From NCBI RefSeq assembly GCF_031755915.1, contig NC_083385.1, forward strand, positions 15,645,001 to 15,709,000: 64,000 nucleotides of DNA, written 5' to 3'. The position numbers and the translations under genes were made by a program. The notes below the pieces were generated by a model that was not told where the DNA came from, did not search any database, and saw only the letters and a program-made list of their open reading frames with translations. This document shows, piece after piece, positions 41,687 through 53,140 of the stretch (the stretch's first letter is position 1; every line of letters begins with the position of its first letter). Source of the stretch: Ziziphus jujuba (Eukaryota; Streptophyta; Magnoliopsida; Rosales; Rhamnaceae).

Positions 41687-42708
41687 AATCCTTCCTCCTA
41701 CGAAGTTGAAAAGGGACATAAAAAAGAAAAAAAAGGGGTTTGCAATTATAACTGCCATTATTAGACAACATTGATTTCATCGCAGACCCAGAATGAAACA
41801 GCTGCCAATCACTATTTATGTGGTCCAGTTCAAGGCTCAATACTCTTAAAAGGGCCATGCCTATCAACAAAGAATCAATCTTTCATGGACCCCAAAAGCT
41901 TCTCAGGGCTCCAAAAATATAGTGGATAAAACTTCGTAGCTCAAAAAATGCGACAATTCATGAGGAAAAACAGAAACATCATATAACGTGCACCAAACTC
42001 ATGGATACCATTTGGCTGACCTTTTCATGAGCTTCCCTTTCTGTTAGGTCGCTGTTGAAATCTTAAACATTACGCACTATTCAAGGACCAAAAAATGGCC
42101 ACAAAGTTAAGCAGAAAAGATAAAGCACTCCTGAATATATATTCTGAACAAAGACAGCTAAAAGATAGAGCCTGAAACCATAAGTGTTAGTGGTTTCAAG
42201 CTTCAAATCCTCCAGGGAGCTTAACAAGCAACAGAAAGAACATTTATATATATGAAAATATCAGAAATAAAGATTATATTACAAAATTCTTAGACTGCCC
42301 CTCAAATTAACTAGGTAAAAGAGGAATTTTATTTACAATAGCAGTGAGCTAAGAAGCATAAATATAAACACATATTAACAACAGAAGCTGTATTTACAAA
42401 TAAAGAATCCATTATATTTCACATTTTCTCCCTGGCACCGATCTTGTGCACCTAAGAATAGACTAACAAAATGCAGCATGCGCAGAAGAACTTGTTCTCA
42501 GAGTAACTCCAAATTAGAGGGGCTTGTTTTACTTTTCTCAACTGGATCAAACTAACATCATGTCCTTTTTCTGTTCTAAAATTCTTCTTAGTTCTTCTTA
42601 ACAAATTTATTTTACTAAGCAGGGTGGTAAACAAACACATCCGGTGCTCATGGATCAGACTGCAGAAATCTTTTCACACCGGCACCATTTAGGATCAGCC
42701 AGCTATTT
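39984..42708. other. NET2 upstream region and AT-rich intergenic DNA
   Basis: No supported gene. GAA-rich sequence near 40100-40190, (AT)n near 40331 and 41240, and a 37-A run at 41647-41683. The last few hundred bases before 42709 should hold the 3' UTR of the minus-strand 174-residue gene. Confidence 0.5.
41647..41683. repeat. A37 homopolymer
   Basis: An uninterrupted run of about 37 A. It could be the tail of a decayed retroposed sequence, but no body was recognised next to it. A similar A31 run lies at 50272-50302. Confidence 0.85.
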
Positions 42709-43758
42709 CTAGGCACCAAGGTTCTGAAGAGAAGAAAGCCATTGTTCCATGTCATTCTTGCGATCTGCATATTCAACCAAAATGAAGACACAACTCAGCA
42801 CAGATAACACATCTCAGTCCTAAACAAGGGGTTGTAGCATAGAGATGTAAGAAAAAGAACATGGTACTCCAAAAATTATACGTTTGATCATCGCAAGTAA
42901 AAGGGAAGGAATCATCATGAATGAAAAGAAACGACAGCTTAGGCCATATCATTACTTTTCCCTTCAACACCTTCAGTAATAGAAATTGGGATCCAAGTCC
43001 TCAATGCTATGCTCTGCTCTATTCATCTTCATTTCTATGCATATATGTTTTCTACAGATTTTGAAGCTATAGGGGAAATAACAATTAATCACCAACTACA
43101 GTTTTCACTTTTAAGCAGCACACAGGGGTCAGCAATGTTAGAAGCTTCAACAGTTTCAGTAAGAAGTTTTTCAGTGCAAGGGTGCCACATACAAAGGCAG
43201 AGTTAACACAAAACACATCATATAAGACGTACAAAAGGCAGGCAGAGCAACACAAGCACATCATGTAATGGTATAAGAATATCCCTTACCAGAAGAGAAC
43301 TCGTCTGACAGGTTCTTGATGACACTTAAAAGCTCATTATTTGAGCCCTCCACAACCTCCTTGCAACTAGGACTATAGCAAGGTACCAGAACTGCAAAAC
43401 CATTATCCGATTCATCGTCAGTCTGAAAACCAGGGCCGTGGGGTTCCAACCATCCGATAGACACGTCAGAATCATCAGACTCAGACCCAGACAAACAGCC
43501 ACCGTCTGATGGAACCAACACAATATCATACTCCCTGTCAATTCTTCTCTCCTCCCTACTCTGCCATTTCTTCTTGACCTTTCTCTGTGACGAGGCTATT
43601 CTTTTGGTCCCCTTAAACGAAGGGAATTGCAACGTTTCAGGTTCCCTATGACCAAAACCCAGATCGAACGAGGAATTCATCGTCGACCCATTTGGAACTG
43701 GCTCTTTATCTTTGCCACCCCATAACCACCATGAAAAACGGGTGAAAGAGACGGCCAT
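42709..43758 (-). CDS. Unrecognised acidic plant protein, 174 aa
   Basis: Exons 43758-43290 and 42764-42709 (minus strand) join in phase 1 and end at TAG. The start MAVSFTRFSWWLWGGKDKEP is preferred over an ATG 17 codons upstream. Visible features: a Trp-rich N-terminus, a basic stretch (SQRKVKKKWQSREERR), DREYDIVLVPSDGG, an acidic serine-rich segment (SGSESDDSDVSIGWLEPH), TDDESDNGFAVLVPCY, and a C-terminal amphipathic end completed by the small second exon (DRKNDMEQWLSSLQNLGA). No signal peptide or clear membrane span. Codon use and composition are coding-like and the splice is clean, so the gene is probably real; I cannot assign a function. A pyrimidine-rich (CTC/CTT)n stretch near 44910-44965 may be part of its far leader. 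Confidence 0.75.
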
Positions 43759-46700
43759 TTTTTGGAACCCAAAGTTGTTGGATAGCCAATAAAATGGTGA
43801 AACAAGCAACTTCTCTCTGAAGGCAAAGAATCGTGAGCAAAAGAGTTGGAAGACCAGTGACTCGGTTGGGAGCAGAACAATGGGAAGTCCAAAAGGGGTA
43901 CAATTTGCAAGTGGTTTCTGCCTGTTGCAGTGACCACTATATTAGGAAAAATGATCAATTTGTCGTTAATACAGAGAGATCATATCAGGGAAAGATGAAT
44001 TAAGGAAGATTTAAACCAAAACACCCATTAATCTCAATGATAAGAAAAACCCAAAAAGAGCTTAAAATAGCACAAACATTCTTAACTTGCAGCTAAAAAT
44101 GATTGCTTTCTTTTCCCCTGATATAACAAAATAATCCACAAAATCAAGGGTCAAATTCAAAAGGGGAGAGAGAGAGAGACTAGTCCACTGAATTCAGTTT
44201 AAATGATGACCCATCTCAATTATGTGAAAAGAAATTTCCATAAAAGGAAACCCTTGAGAATAAAGATCCAAGGAACGAAGAAAACCAATTTTATCTTTAA
44301 TCGAATTCCCCAAGAAAATTTTTAAAAAAATAAAGCTCAGAGGCCAAATTAAAATCTTTCCATAAGCTCAAAAGTTCTCCTTTAAAGATTCTGATCTAAA
44401 GGACTTCAAAGGTCCAAAAGCACACCCAAAAATTATTAAAGACTCAAAAATGACAAACCCAGGAAATTATATTATTTTCCTCTCCCTCCCACAAAAAATT
44501 TATACCATTCTTAAATTTATTCAAACACCCATTTCAACTAGTTCATGCTTCTTCAAAAACACAAAAAAACCAAAAAATTTAAATCCCGACAACCAAAATA
44601 GAACCAAAAAAATAAAGAACTTGGGTCACGAACTTGAGTTCAAAAATAAGGAATACCCGGAGGTTCCCAAAGATCAAACTGTCTTTTTGGCTCTCATGCC
44701 ACCGGGAAAACAAAAAGATTCTGATCTTTTCAGATGTTTAACGGTGATATCAAAAGGGGAAAAAAAGGGCAAATTTTCTCGCAGGAAAGAGAGAAAAAGA
44801 CTAGTCAAAATCCCAGTGACCAAAAGGGTTCGAAACCCTAAACTCCTTCTTGTCACTCTGGGTCTCTTCAGACCGCCAAACTATTCTATCCTCCTCACCC
44901 TCATCGCCATCTCCTCCTCCTCCTCCTCCTCCTTCCTTCTTCTTCTTCTTCTTCTACTTCTCTGAAAAGCCAACTGACCAAGTTCGTCTTCTTTTGAATT
45001 TATAGAGCTGATTATTTATTTATTTATTTTTTTTGCGTGTTTTAATTTTATTTTAATTTCTTTTGGATTTTTTCTAAAGCACACTCAACAATCAAAAGAG
45101 ATCACAATGTGCGGTTATGATGGTACGATGCACATTGCTTTTGACTCTGTTGCTCCAATCGTTTATCAGTATTTCAATTATTAACTGGTTTTAATTTTAT
45201 TTAAATAATTAAAAAAATTAAAAACATTATTCTGATAAAAAAGACTACTAGGAGACCGCTGATTCGTATACAAGTGGATCTGAGAACCGTCCAGATTTGC
45301 TGACGTGGTGGTTTGTTGTCCAATCATTGTGTGTCTGTGCGGTTATACTAATGACACGTGTATATTAGGTCACCCAGATCTTTTGGACTAAGGTTGAAAA
45401 AATAAAATATCATGAATAATTATCCCATTGAATTTTATAATTGAAATTCCACCCCAGCTTTGCCTAAACAATTCGTAAGGCGGCCCATGTTGCCCAAACC
45501 AAATTGAGTTGCCAAAATCTGTATTATATTCCTTTATTATTCTAATTTCCTAGTCACATCCCAACATTTTCCTTTCTTATTTATGTATTTATTTTTTTAA
45601 TTAGGTGAAAAATGTTTTTTTTTTTTTTTTTGTGATGAAATAGGTGAAAGATGATTCACCGTCCATATGGCTAGAACCCATCCATTCATTTTATGCGGGA
45701 CCCATATTTTTGCACTTGGGCCAATGAAAACTATCCACTTGGACCTTGAGTTTCACATGGCCGAAATAAATAGAATTTTTCCTTTATTAGATTCATCACC
45801 TGTAGTTTGTCTCATGGTTCATGTTCTTTGTTTTACTTTTCTCCCCATGTTTGGTAAGCAAATATTCAACTTTGTACCATTCATTTCACATTTTTTTATT
45901 TTCATCAAGCATCCTCCCTTAATTGTTTAATTAAGAAAGTTTGATATGCCTATCCCAGAGTTTCCTAATGTAGAATTGAATTAATTCATAATTAATTTCA
46001 AAGCCTTTCTCAATTTATTATGAAAGATTGATCCTTTTCAAGTTTACAGAGATTCCTAAATTTCATATAAAGACGATAATGCTTTTTTTTTTTTTAAAAG
46101 ATTGAATAGTTACTCCAGTTTTATTTTATTTATAGATGATGCCAAGAGTTTTTTTTTTTTTTTTAATCATTTAGAAGATAACACCAAGAGTTTGTTTCAC
46201 CATATTCGTAATATATAAAAAATATAAGAATTTCAAATTATTTATTTATCATGGTATTTTAATTAAATAATGTTCCTTAAAATTTATTTATTTAATATAT
46301 ATAGCCCCAAAAAAAAAAAAAGTCTCCATTTTTCATCTTCTTAAGCCAAGAAAAATTTCCGGGATAAAAATAAATGAACTTTCATGTACATTTTTTTTTT
46401 TTAAGAGTTAACGTACTATTATTATTATTATTATTTTGGTAGGGGGAAATTTCACAAACTTAAAAATGGCAATTAATTTAGTTCCTACGAAAACCAAATG
46501 GAATTTCTAATAATCAAATGGTTTATATAAATATATTTATTAATCATGTTAGAATTATTAAAAATATTTATCAAATAATACCACAACATGATAATATTTA
46601 ATTAATTAATTTTTTATTTATTTATCTATTTAATAATTTACTAGTTTATATTTATGTTATATTTATCTTATATGAATAAAATATATTATCCAATAATAAA

Positions 46701-49700
46701 TTAATAGATGTCATTTGATAAATATTATTTTGTAAACATTTTGGTATATTTATACAAAACTACTAATCATGTATTGCAAAAAGGCAAGTTAGACCTATTA
46801 ACCATGTATTTCAAAAGGGCAAGTCATACCATTATTCCTGAGTAAAAGTCATGGTTATATATGGAAGACACCGAGGAGCTTCCTAGTTTCTTGAATTGCA
46901 CGAAATGGTTATTGATTTTCAGAAATCAGGGTCTTGGTCTTTGGCTTTTTTTTTTTTTTTTCCTCATTCTTTTTATTTTATTGGGGATGTAGGTATTCAT
47001 AAATGAATATGGAAGCTGCAGAAAGGAAAAAAATATGTTGAACGCACAGAAATTTAGACATTGTATTGATTAAGATACATTCAGTGCAAGCATGCATATA
47101 AATGTCTTTGTCAGCTTACAGAGAAATAAGAGGTTACATTCAAATTGCAATAAACATATTTTTTTTTTGTTTTTTTTGTTTTTCTGGGTAAATAAATTAC
47201 AATAAACATTCACATTTGCTGTCAAAATGTACAGGGCAGAAGAAAAAATATATTGAAAAAAAATTAATACCAGAAAAAAAGATGAAAAAGAGATTAGCGT
47301 TTAGCGTGATGGTGAAGTAATATTTGATTCTGTTTCTGACCTCTACTTAGCAGGCTAGACTTTACTTTAGGCGTAGACTAGATATATCATATATTTTCAG
47401 TGTGTTTTGACAAGGAAGGTCTACTCATTCTGTCTCTCTCTACTAATTGATTTCTTTTTTTCTTTTTCCTTTATGATCTGCTCCATTAATATTACCAATC
47501 ATTCATAGATTGGATCTATTTACCAAAAAATCATTCACAGATTGGATACGGTAATCGCAGCATCCTATGTGTGGAAAAACAAAAACAGAAAAAGAAAAAT
47601 ATTGCTGTACAACTTATTGCAAGTAAAAGTAGCTTTGAAAACAACAAAATATTTATATATATCACTGATCATCATGTCCAACAAAATGTTTTTCTTTTCT
47701 ATTTATTGTTAATAAACATAAGGTTTATATGTATGGTGAAAGTGGTCCAATCACTACCAATTTTACAACATGGGATAACATTGGACCCCATGTGTGGTAA
47801 TCAACTCCATCCTCAAATTATACACCAAAAAAAGAAAAAAAAAATTCATCCTCGAATTTGTAAATATCCTACAATCCCTTTCTTTCTTACTTTTTTTTTT
47901 TTTTTTTGACAAAGTAAACATCACAATGGGACCCAAATTTTGTTTTTCTGGTTTTTTAGGAGTTGTGATGAGGTATGCAATTTGGGTCCCCAAAAAAAAA
48001 AAAAAAAAAAAGTCTGAAATTAAATGCAAAATGCCCACTTGTGTAAAAAAAACAGAAGGGGTGAGAATCATTTAATACAGAGGCAGCCAAAAGTTGCAAC
48101 TTATACATGTTGCCCACTTCAACTTGGCCATGGGGTTCCATAGATAGCTAAGCTTTTTCTTTCTTCCACTTTGAACACTTTCTCCATGTGCTTTTGTCCT
48201 TCAAGATGACAAAAAGAAGGATTTTTTTTATTTTTCTTTAATTTCCTTCCTTTTTCAGGAAAGTGGAGAAAAATTCCACAACCATAGAGGTATACTCCCT
48301 TAATATATAATTGTATAGTTATATTTGCCTTGATTTGAGGAAGATCCAAAGCCAGGGCTGATCTTCAACACTAATTAAAATTAAAATTCACCTTCTTAGA
48401 ATGCCTAAAATTTTACATTCTTCTTTTAATAGTTCAAAATCATTCTTATATCCTTAATGGTTCATTTTTTACAGCGTTCATTTGGAATGCTATGCTAGAC
48501 TGGATTTTGTTGAATTATTTTAATTTTAATTTTTCAAGTTTAAAATAGTATAATCTAAATTAAATTTCATCTTAGTAAAATGAAGTAAACAACTATAAGA
48601 ATAAAAATGTAAATTTATTACAACTTAAATAGATAGATAAATAAATAAATAAAAAGATGAAGAAGCAAGCTACTAGGATATAGTTTAAATCGTTTTGTTG
48701 CTCTCTTTGTCAAACAATATTGGAAAAGATGGCTACTCTCCATTTGTCCTCCTTACATTATTCATCTATTATATATTAATTTCCATCCTTCTTCTCGAAT
48801 TTAGGATAAGTACAATTGATTATACATAGCAAAAATATATAACAGTGACGAATAGTAAAATATAGGCATGATTAGCCAACAAAAACATTTATTTAGCTAT
48901 GACATTAGGTCTTATGACAAAGAGATAAAGCAAGAAAAACCAAAAAAATTTCCAACCACTAAAGTGGAAGTGGACGTAGAGAATATAATAAGGCTTAATT
49001 AATAATTCGTTGAATCTATGATTAAACGTGTATTTTTTTTTTTTTTCTCTCTTTCTATTTCTTTCCTCAAATTTTATACTTATCCTTTAACACCAAATTC
49101 CTCTTACCTGTCTACAAGTTTAAGTCTCACACAAATTATGATTCTCATTTCCATAATTATTATCTATTTGCTTCCTATTATACAAAATTTTCATAAAATT
49201 TCAAATGCTATAAGTGACTAGAAGTAAAGTAGAGAGTTGTAATTTTTTTTTTTATCACAAAATTGACTAAAATTCATTATTTAAAAATGCAGTTTGCATA
49301 GAACCAATATTAGTAAATTTATCAATAAAGAATTTGTTTCTACAAGATCTTGAAATAATATAGTACGTGTCAAATATTTTTGGAAAATAGATTTCATGAC
49401 AAGTTTTTAACCAGCTTCGATTGTGACCTAATTTATCTCGGCGGTCTATTAATTTTCTTCATCGAATTAAGTAATTTTAATCTTTCCTAAATATTTTTGT
49501 TTTAAAAAAAAATTGTTATGAGATTGACTTAAATAGTACGCTATTAATACTGATATCCTACAAAATTGTAGGTTGGAGACATTTTAAAAGGAAAAAAAAT
49601 TGTTGTAAATAATAAACGAATGAAAAAAAATTGTTTCTATTAGCTATCACCTTTTTTATTATTATTATTTTTTATCCTCAAAGAGGATTGAACCTTATGG

Positions 49701-50270
49701 TGTACTGCATGTTTTACTTGGCAAAGAAGGTCCTCACCACTAGGCCAATTCAAAGACAATTCGAGAAATCATATACTTTTTTGTATCTATCTCTTACACC
49801 AATACAATAGTAACCCCACATAGTATTATCCTTGATTTGGCGCAGTCTAGACCACAAATACCATCTACATGTCATCACAATTATGGATTCATTTGAAATA
49901 TAGATCAACCCAGATACCATTTGATTAGCAAAATAGTTCAAGTTGTGTCTTTTTGTTAGCTAGTGATGAAAAAACAGATTGCTTTTGAAAAGTAGAAGCA
50001 AAAAAACCTTCATTAAAATGAGAAACTAAATTGAAATGGACAAATTTCTGTACCAAATAGGGTGGGTTTGGCTTTTATAATTTTTATTTTTCTTTAGAAA
50101 GTACATGAGATGGATGTTTTTGAAAGCTTAATGGATACATAGAAAACCTGATAACTATACATCTGATTCAAAATAAATAAAAATGAAAGTTTAAGTCCAG
50201 AAAAAAAAAAATATGAAAGATAAAGACACATAAATTGTCTAATAAAATGTGTATAGTTAAAAATTGAAAC

Positions 50271-50306
<36 letters not shown>

Positions 50307-51517
50307 TCACATCAAAACAAAAGTAGGGATTAGACATAGAGACAGCATTAGAGGATTCAAAGCATGTGGTTTGTAGTCTTTCAAAATTTTATGTGGCACA
50401 AAAGGTGCAAATGAATGACCTGCATTCCTTGAGGGGTCTGTGCCAAAGATTTCCTTACATATGACATTAGATGGGACTTGCTCCATATCCAAGAAGAAGA
50501 AGCACAAAATAGATTTCAACCAAAAAATAAAAAAAAAAACACAGAAGCACAAAATAGATTGATTAATTAATTAAAAAAAAATAGTGAGGAACCATCATGT
50601 GATTTGATGGTGACATCGCTGAATAGAGAAGCTAGTAATTGGTTTATTAGGAAAATGAATTCTATCTGAAACCCTTCTCTTTACAACACCAATTTTCACC
50701 TGTTATTATCATGTGAAGAAATTCTCTAGCTCTCCAAATTCACAATTGTAGCAAGCTTATGTTGCTTCCCGCTGCTTTTTGCTTAATGAGTTAGTTTACA
50801 TTTGGAAACTGAGAAAGAGAGTCTCAAAAGGTAAAACAATAGAGCTAGTCATACTAGTTTGCAATCTGTTTTGGAACTTTTCAAGAGCATGTGCTTGAAA
50901 GAATCAAACTAATTTTCTGGAAAGGAAATGTATCATGTAGATTATGTTACACATGAAGACACGTTTTCAATATTGCTGAGAGATTCAAACAAAAATGAGA
51001 TAACTTGAAGGTAAAGATAAGGGACTTTCATGGAGTTCATGTAAATTCTCTCCTTCCCCCCTCCCCTCCCCCCTGCCCCAACCCTTTTCTTGTGTTTTAA
51101 TGGTTCTTTCATTTAGGAATAATTTCATACATATTTCCTTTGAGCACCATGTTAATCGGATTTTTATTTTCTATATTCCCATAGCTCAATATCAGAAAAA
51201 AAAAAAAAATGCATGTTATTGATATATATACTCCTGTATAGCCATATACTTCATGGATTGTACAATAGGACAAAAAACATAACCCATGAATTGAATGGTG
51301 AACTTAATAATTGAATATGCTTGTTACTCATACCAAAAAAAACCAAAAAAAAAAAAAAATTGAATATCATTTCAAGAGGTCATTACTAAATCTATATATA
51401 GGTGCGAGAACATACCAACTAAGCCAAAAACTATAATTATGAAAAAAAAATTAAAAAAAAATTAAGAAGGCCGATTAAAATTATCTCAATCATGAATGAA
51501 AAATCATGAGTGACCAG

Positions 51518-51550
<33 letters not shown>

Positions 51551-51690
51551 TCTTGAGTTCTACAAGAAAGTACATGAACTTTTTATCCCAAAAAGTATCC
51601 CCATAAAAGGGAAAGCCCAACCCAAACCAGCCCAGATCAACATAAAACAAAAACGTTGCCGAGGCTTGGCCCAAACCATCTAAGTTTAAC
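43759..51690. other. Leader of the 174-aa gene and long AT-rich gene-poor tract
   Basis: No confident gene in about 7.9 kb. Contents: (CTC/CTT)n at about 44910-44965, many T/A runs, a probable SINE at 49650-49755, A31 at 50272-50302, a C-rich stretch at about 51050-51077, and one small minus-strand ORF at 50307-50486 of doubtful meaning (see findings). Confidence 0.5.
49650..49755 (-). mobile_element. Probable short tRNA-derived SINE
   Basis: On the minus strand, a perfect pol III box A TGGCCTAGTGG (49747-49737) is followed about 42 bases later by box B GGTTCAATCC (49694-49685). Downstream the element ends in an A-rich AATAATAATAATAAAAAA tail. Box order, spacing and tail fit a tRNA-derived SINE. 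It does not fold as a mature tRNA in the intervening sequence. No clear target-site duplication was seen. Confidence 0.55.
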
Positions 51691-51890
51691 TTCCCAACGG
51701 CTAGTATTGGTTTTCAAAATCACCATAATTACCGTCTACACCTTTCGTTTTTAAAGGTGTAAAAAGGCAAGAGGGGAAGTAGATAATAACCAATAAAGCT
51801 ATAACGCCGTTTGTTTCTAAACGTTATGACGCCGTCAAATCGCCCTTTTTTTTGGGCAATTTCAAATCCGACAAAGCCCTCTCCTAACGG
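51691..51890 (+). promoter_or_regulatory. Promoter region with three AACGG (MSA-type) cores
   Basis: TTCCCAACGG (51691-51700), CCGTT on the plus strand (51807-51811; AACGG on the other), and CTCCTAACGG (51881-51890) lie upstream of the leader of the long coiled-coil gene. CCAACGG/TAACGG are cores of the mitosis-specific activator element bound by three-repeat MYB factors in G2/M genes. A CCAAT-like ACCAATAAAG lies at about 51790. Function inferred. Confidence 0.35.
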
Positions 51891-52046
51891 CTACTTCCGA
51901 ACCGCTTTCTCCTGCCTCTCCTTTTCTTTTCTCGCATTTTACATTTTCGACATTTCTCCAAAAACCAAGAACCAGAAAGAAAACCCCAAAAACACTTTTG
52001 CGTTTTAGTCCTCCATTAATGGCGAATCTGTGAATCACATTACCAG

Positions 52047-53090
52047 GTATTTTTCATTTTCGGGGTTTCTCTTATTTATTTATTTATTTTCCCTAAAACT
52101 TGTTTGATTAGCGAGAAATAGAAGGAAAATTAATCAATATACCAACCTCCCCAACCCAATTGCAAAATTTTTGGTCCTCTTTGTTTTCTGGATAACCGGA
52201 AAATGACATTTTAAATTTTTTGTTTAATTATATGATTTTCAATTTAGTTATAGCCTAATGGGTAAACAATTGCTATATGTTTGTGTTTCTGGGTGCGGAT
52301 GAGTCAGGGGTTTGAACACTTTTATGTTTTGAATGCTTTAGGATTTTTCTTCTTTTTTTTGGCTCAAATTCTAACTTGGGTTGAATTTTGTTTCACTTCT
52401 CTAAGGTTTTTGTTGTCTTATTGAAGCCCTCTGTCTGGTTTCCGAGAAAACAAAGGAAAAGAAAATTAGGTTGATTCTTTATTCTTCTTCTTCTACCACT
52501 TTTGTTTTTGCATTTTTATTGCTTGGGATCAAGAATATAACTTGGCTGTATCTGTCTCAGTTGAGTGGAGGTTTACCAGTTTCTTGGAACCAAAAATCTA
52601 GATAATTCATCGAGTACGTTCTTTTCTTTTCCAGCTAATACATATTTCAAACTCTATGTGAAAACATTGAAGAATTATAAAAAAAAAAATTAGGCTACTA
52701 TCTCTATTATTTTTCTTTTTTCTTTTTTGTTACTGAGTAATACGGCCAAATTAATTATACATGCAGTTTCGTTTGGCCGTGTATGGAATCAATAGGACAA
52801 AAGAAGAAGAAAAAAAGATAAAAGATTTTGATGCTTTCTTGAAATGCCACCAAGTCTTATTTGTCATCATTTTTGAAGAGATATGATGATAATCTTGAAA
52901 TTCTAATTCTAGTACAAGTTTGGGAGGGAAATAACAAATAATGTACCAGATGACTCATTGGATGTCCAATGACAAGTCTTTTTAATCACAAATTATACAG
53001 ATATCCCTCTTTTTGAAATTGTGTTCTTCCAAATATTTTGATTCTCTTTATGGTCTGATTCTGATATGTTGGTTGTATCTCTTACGACAG
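52047..53090 (+). other. Likely 5'-leader intron of the coiled-coil gene
   Basis: Donor CAG|GTATTT at 52046/52047 and acceptor TTACGACAG at 53090 frame a 1.04-kb intron in the 5' UTR. It removes the in-frame ATG at 53066 and supports the start at 53141. Confidence 0.5.
52245..52345 (+). mobile_element. Possible SINE-like insertion in the leader intron
   Basis: Box A TAGCCTAATGG (52251-52261) and a box-B-like GGGGTTTGAACAC (52307-52319) lie about 45 bases apart, followed by T-rich sequence. Box B deviates from consensus and no target duplication was identified. Confidence 0.35.
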
Positions 53091-53140
53091 GTCTTGTTTT
53101 TACTTTTATCTATTTTGAAGTTTCCTACTTGGGAAAGAAT

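Noticed and set aside
44450..44965. 171-codon plus-strand frame ending in poly-Leu/Ser
   Set aside because: The C-terminus is a translated (CTC/CTT)n tract and the rest is low complexity; more likely part of the leader of the minus-strand 174-aa gene.
53066..53140. Upstream ATG adding a hydrophobic N-terminus (signal-anchor-like) to the coiled-coil protein
   Set aside because: The acceptor at 53090 places this ATG inside a leader intron, and the family start matches MDKVYEEL at 53141.
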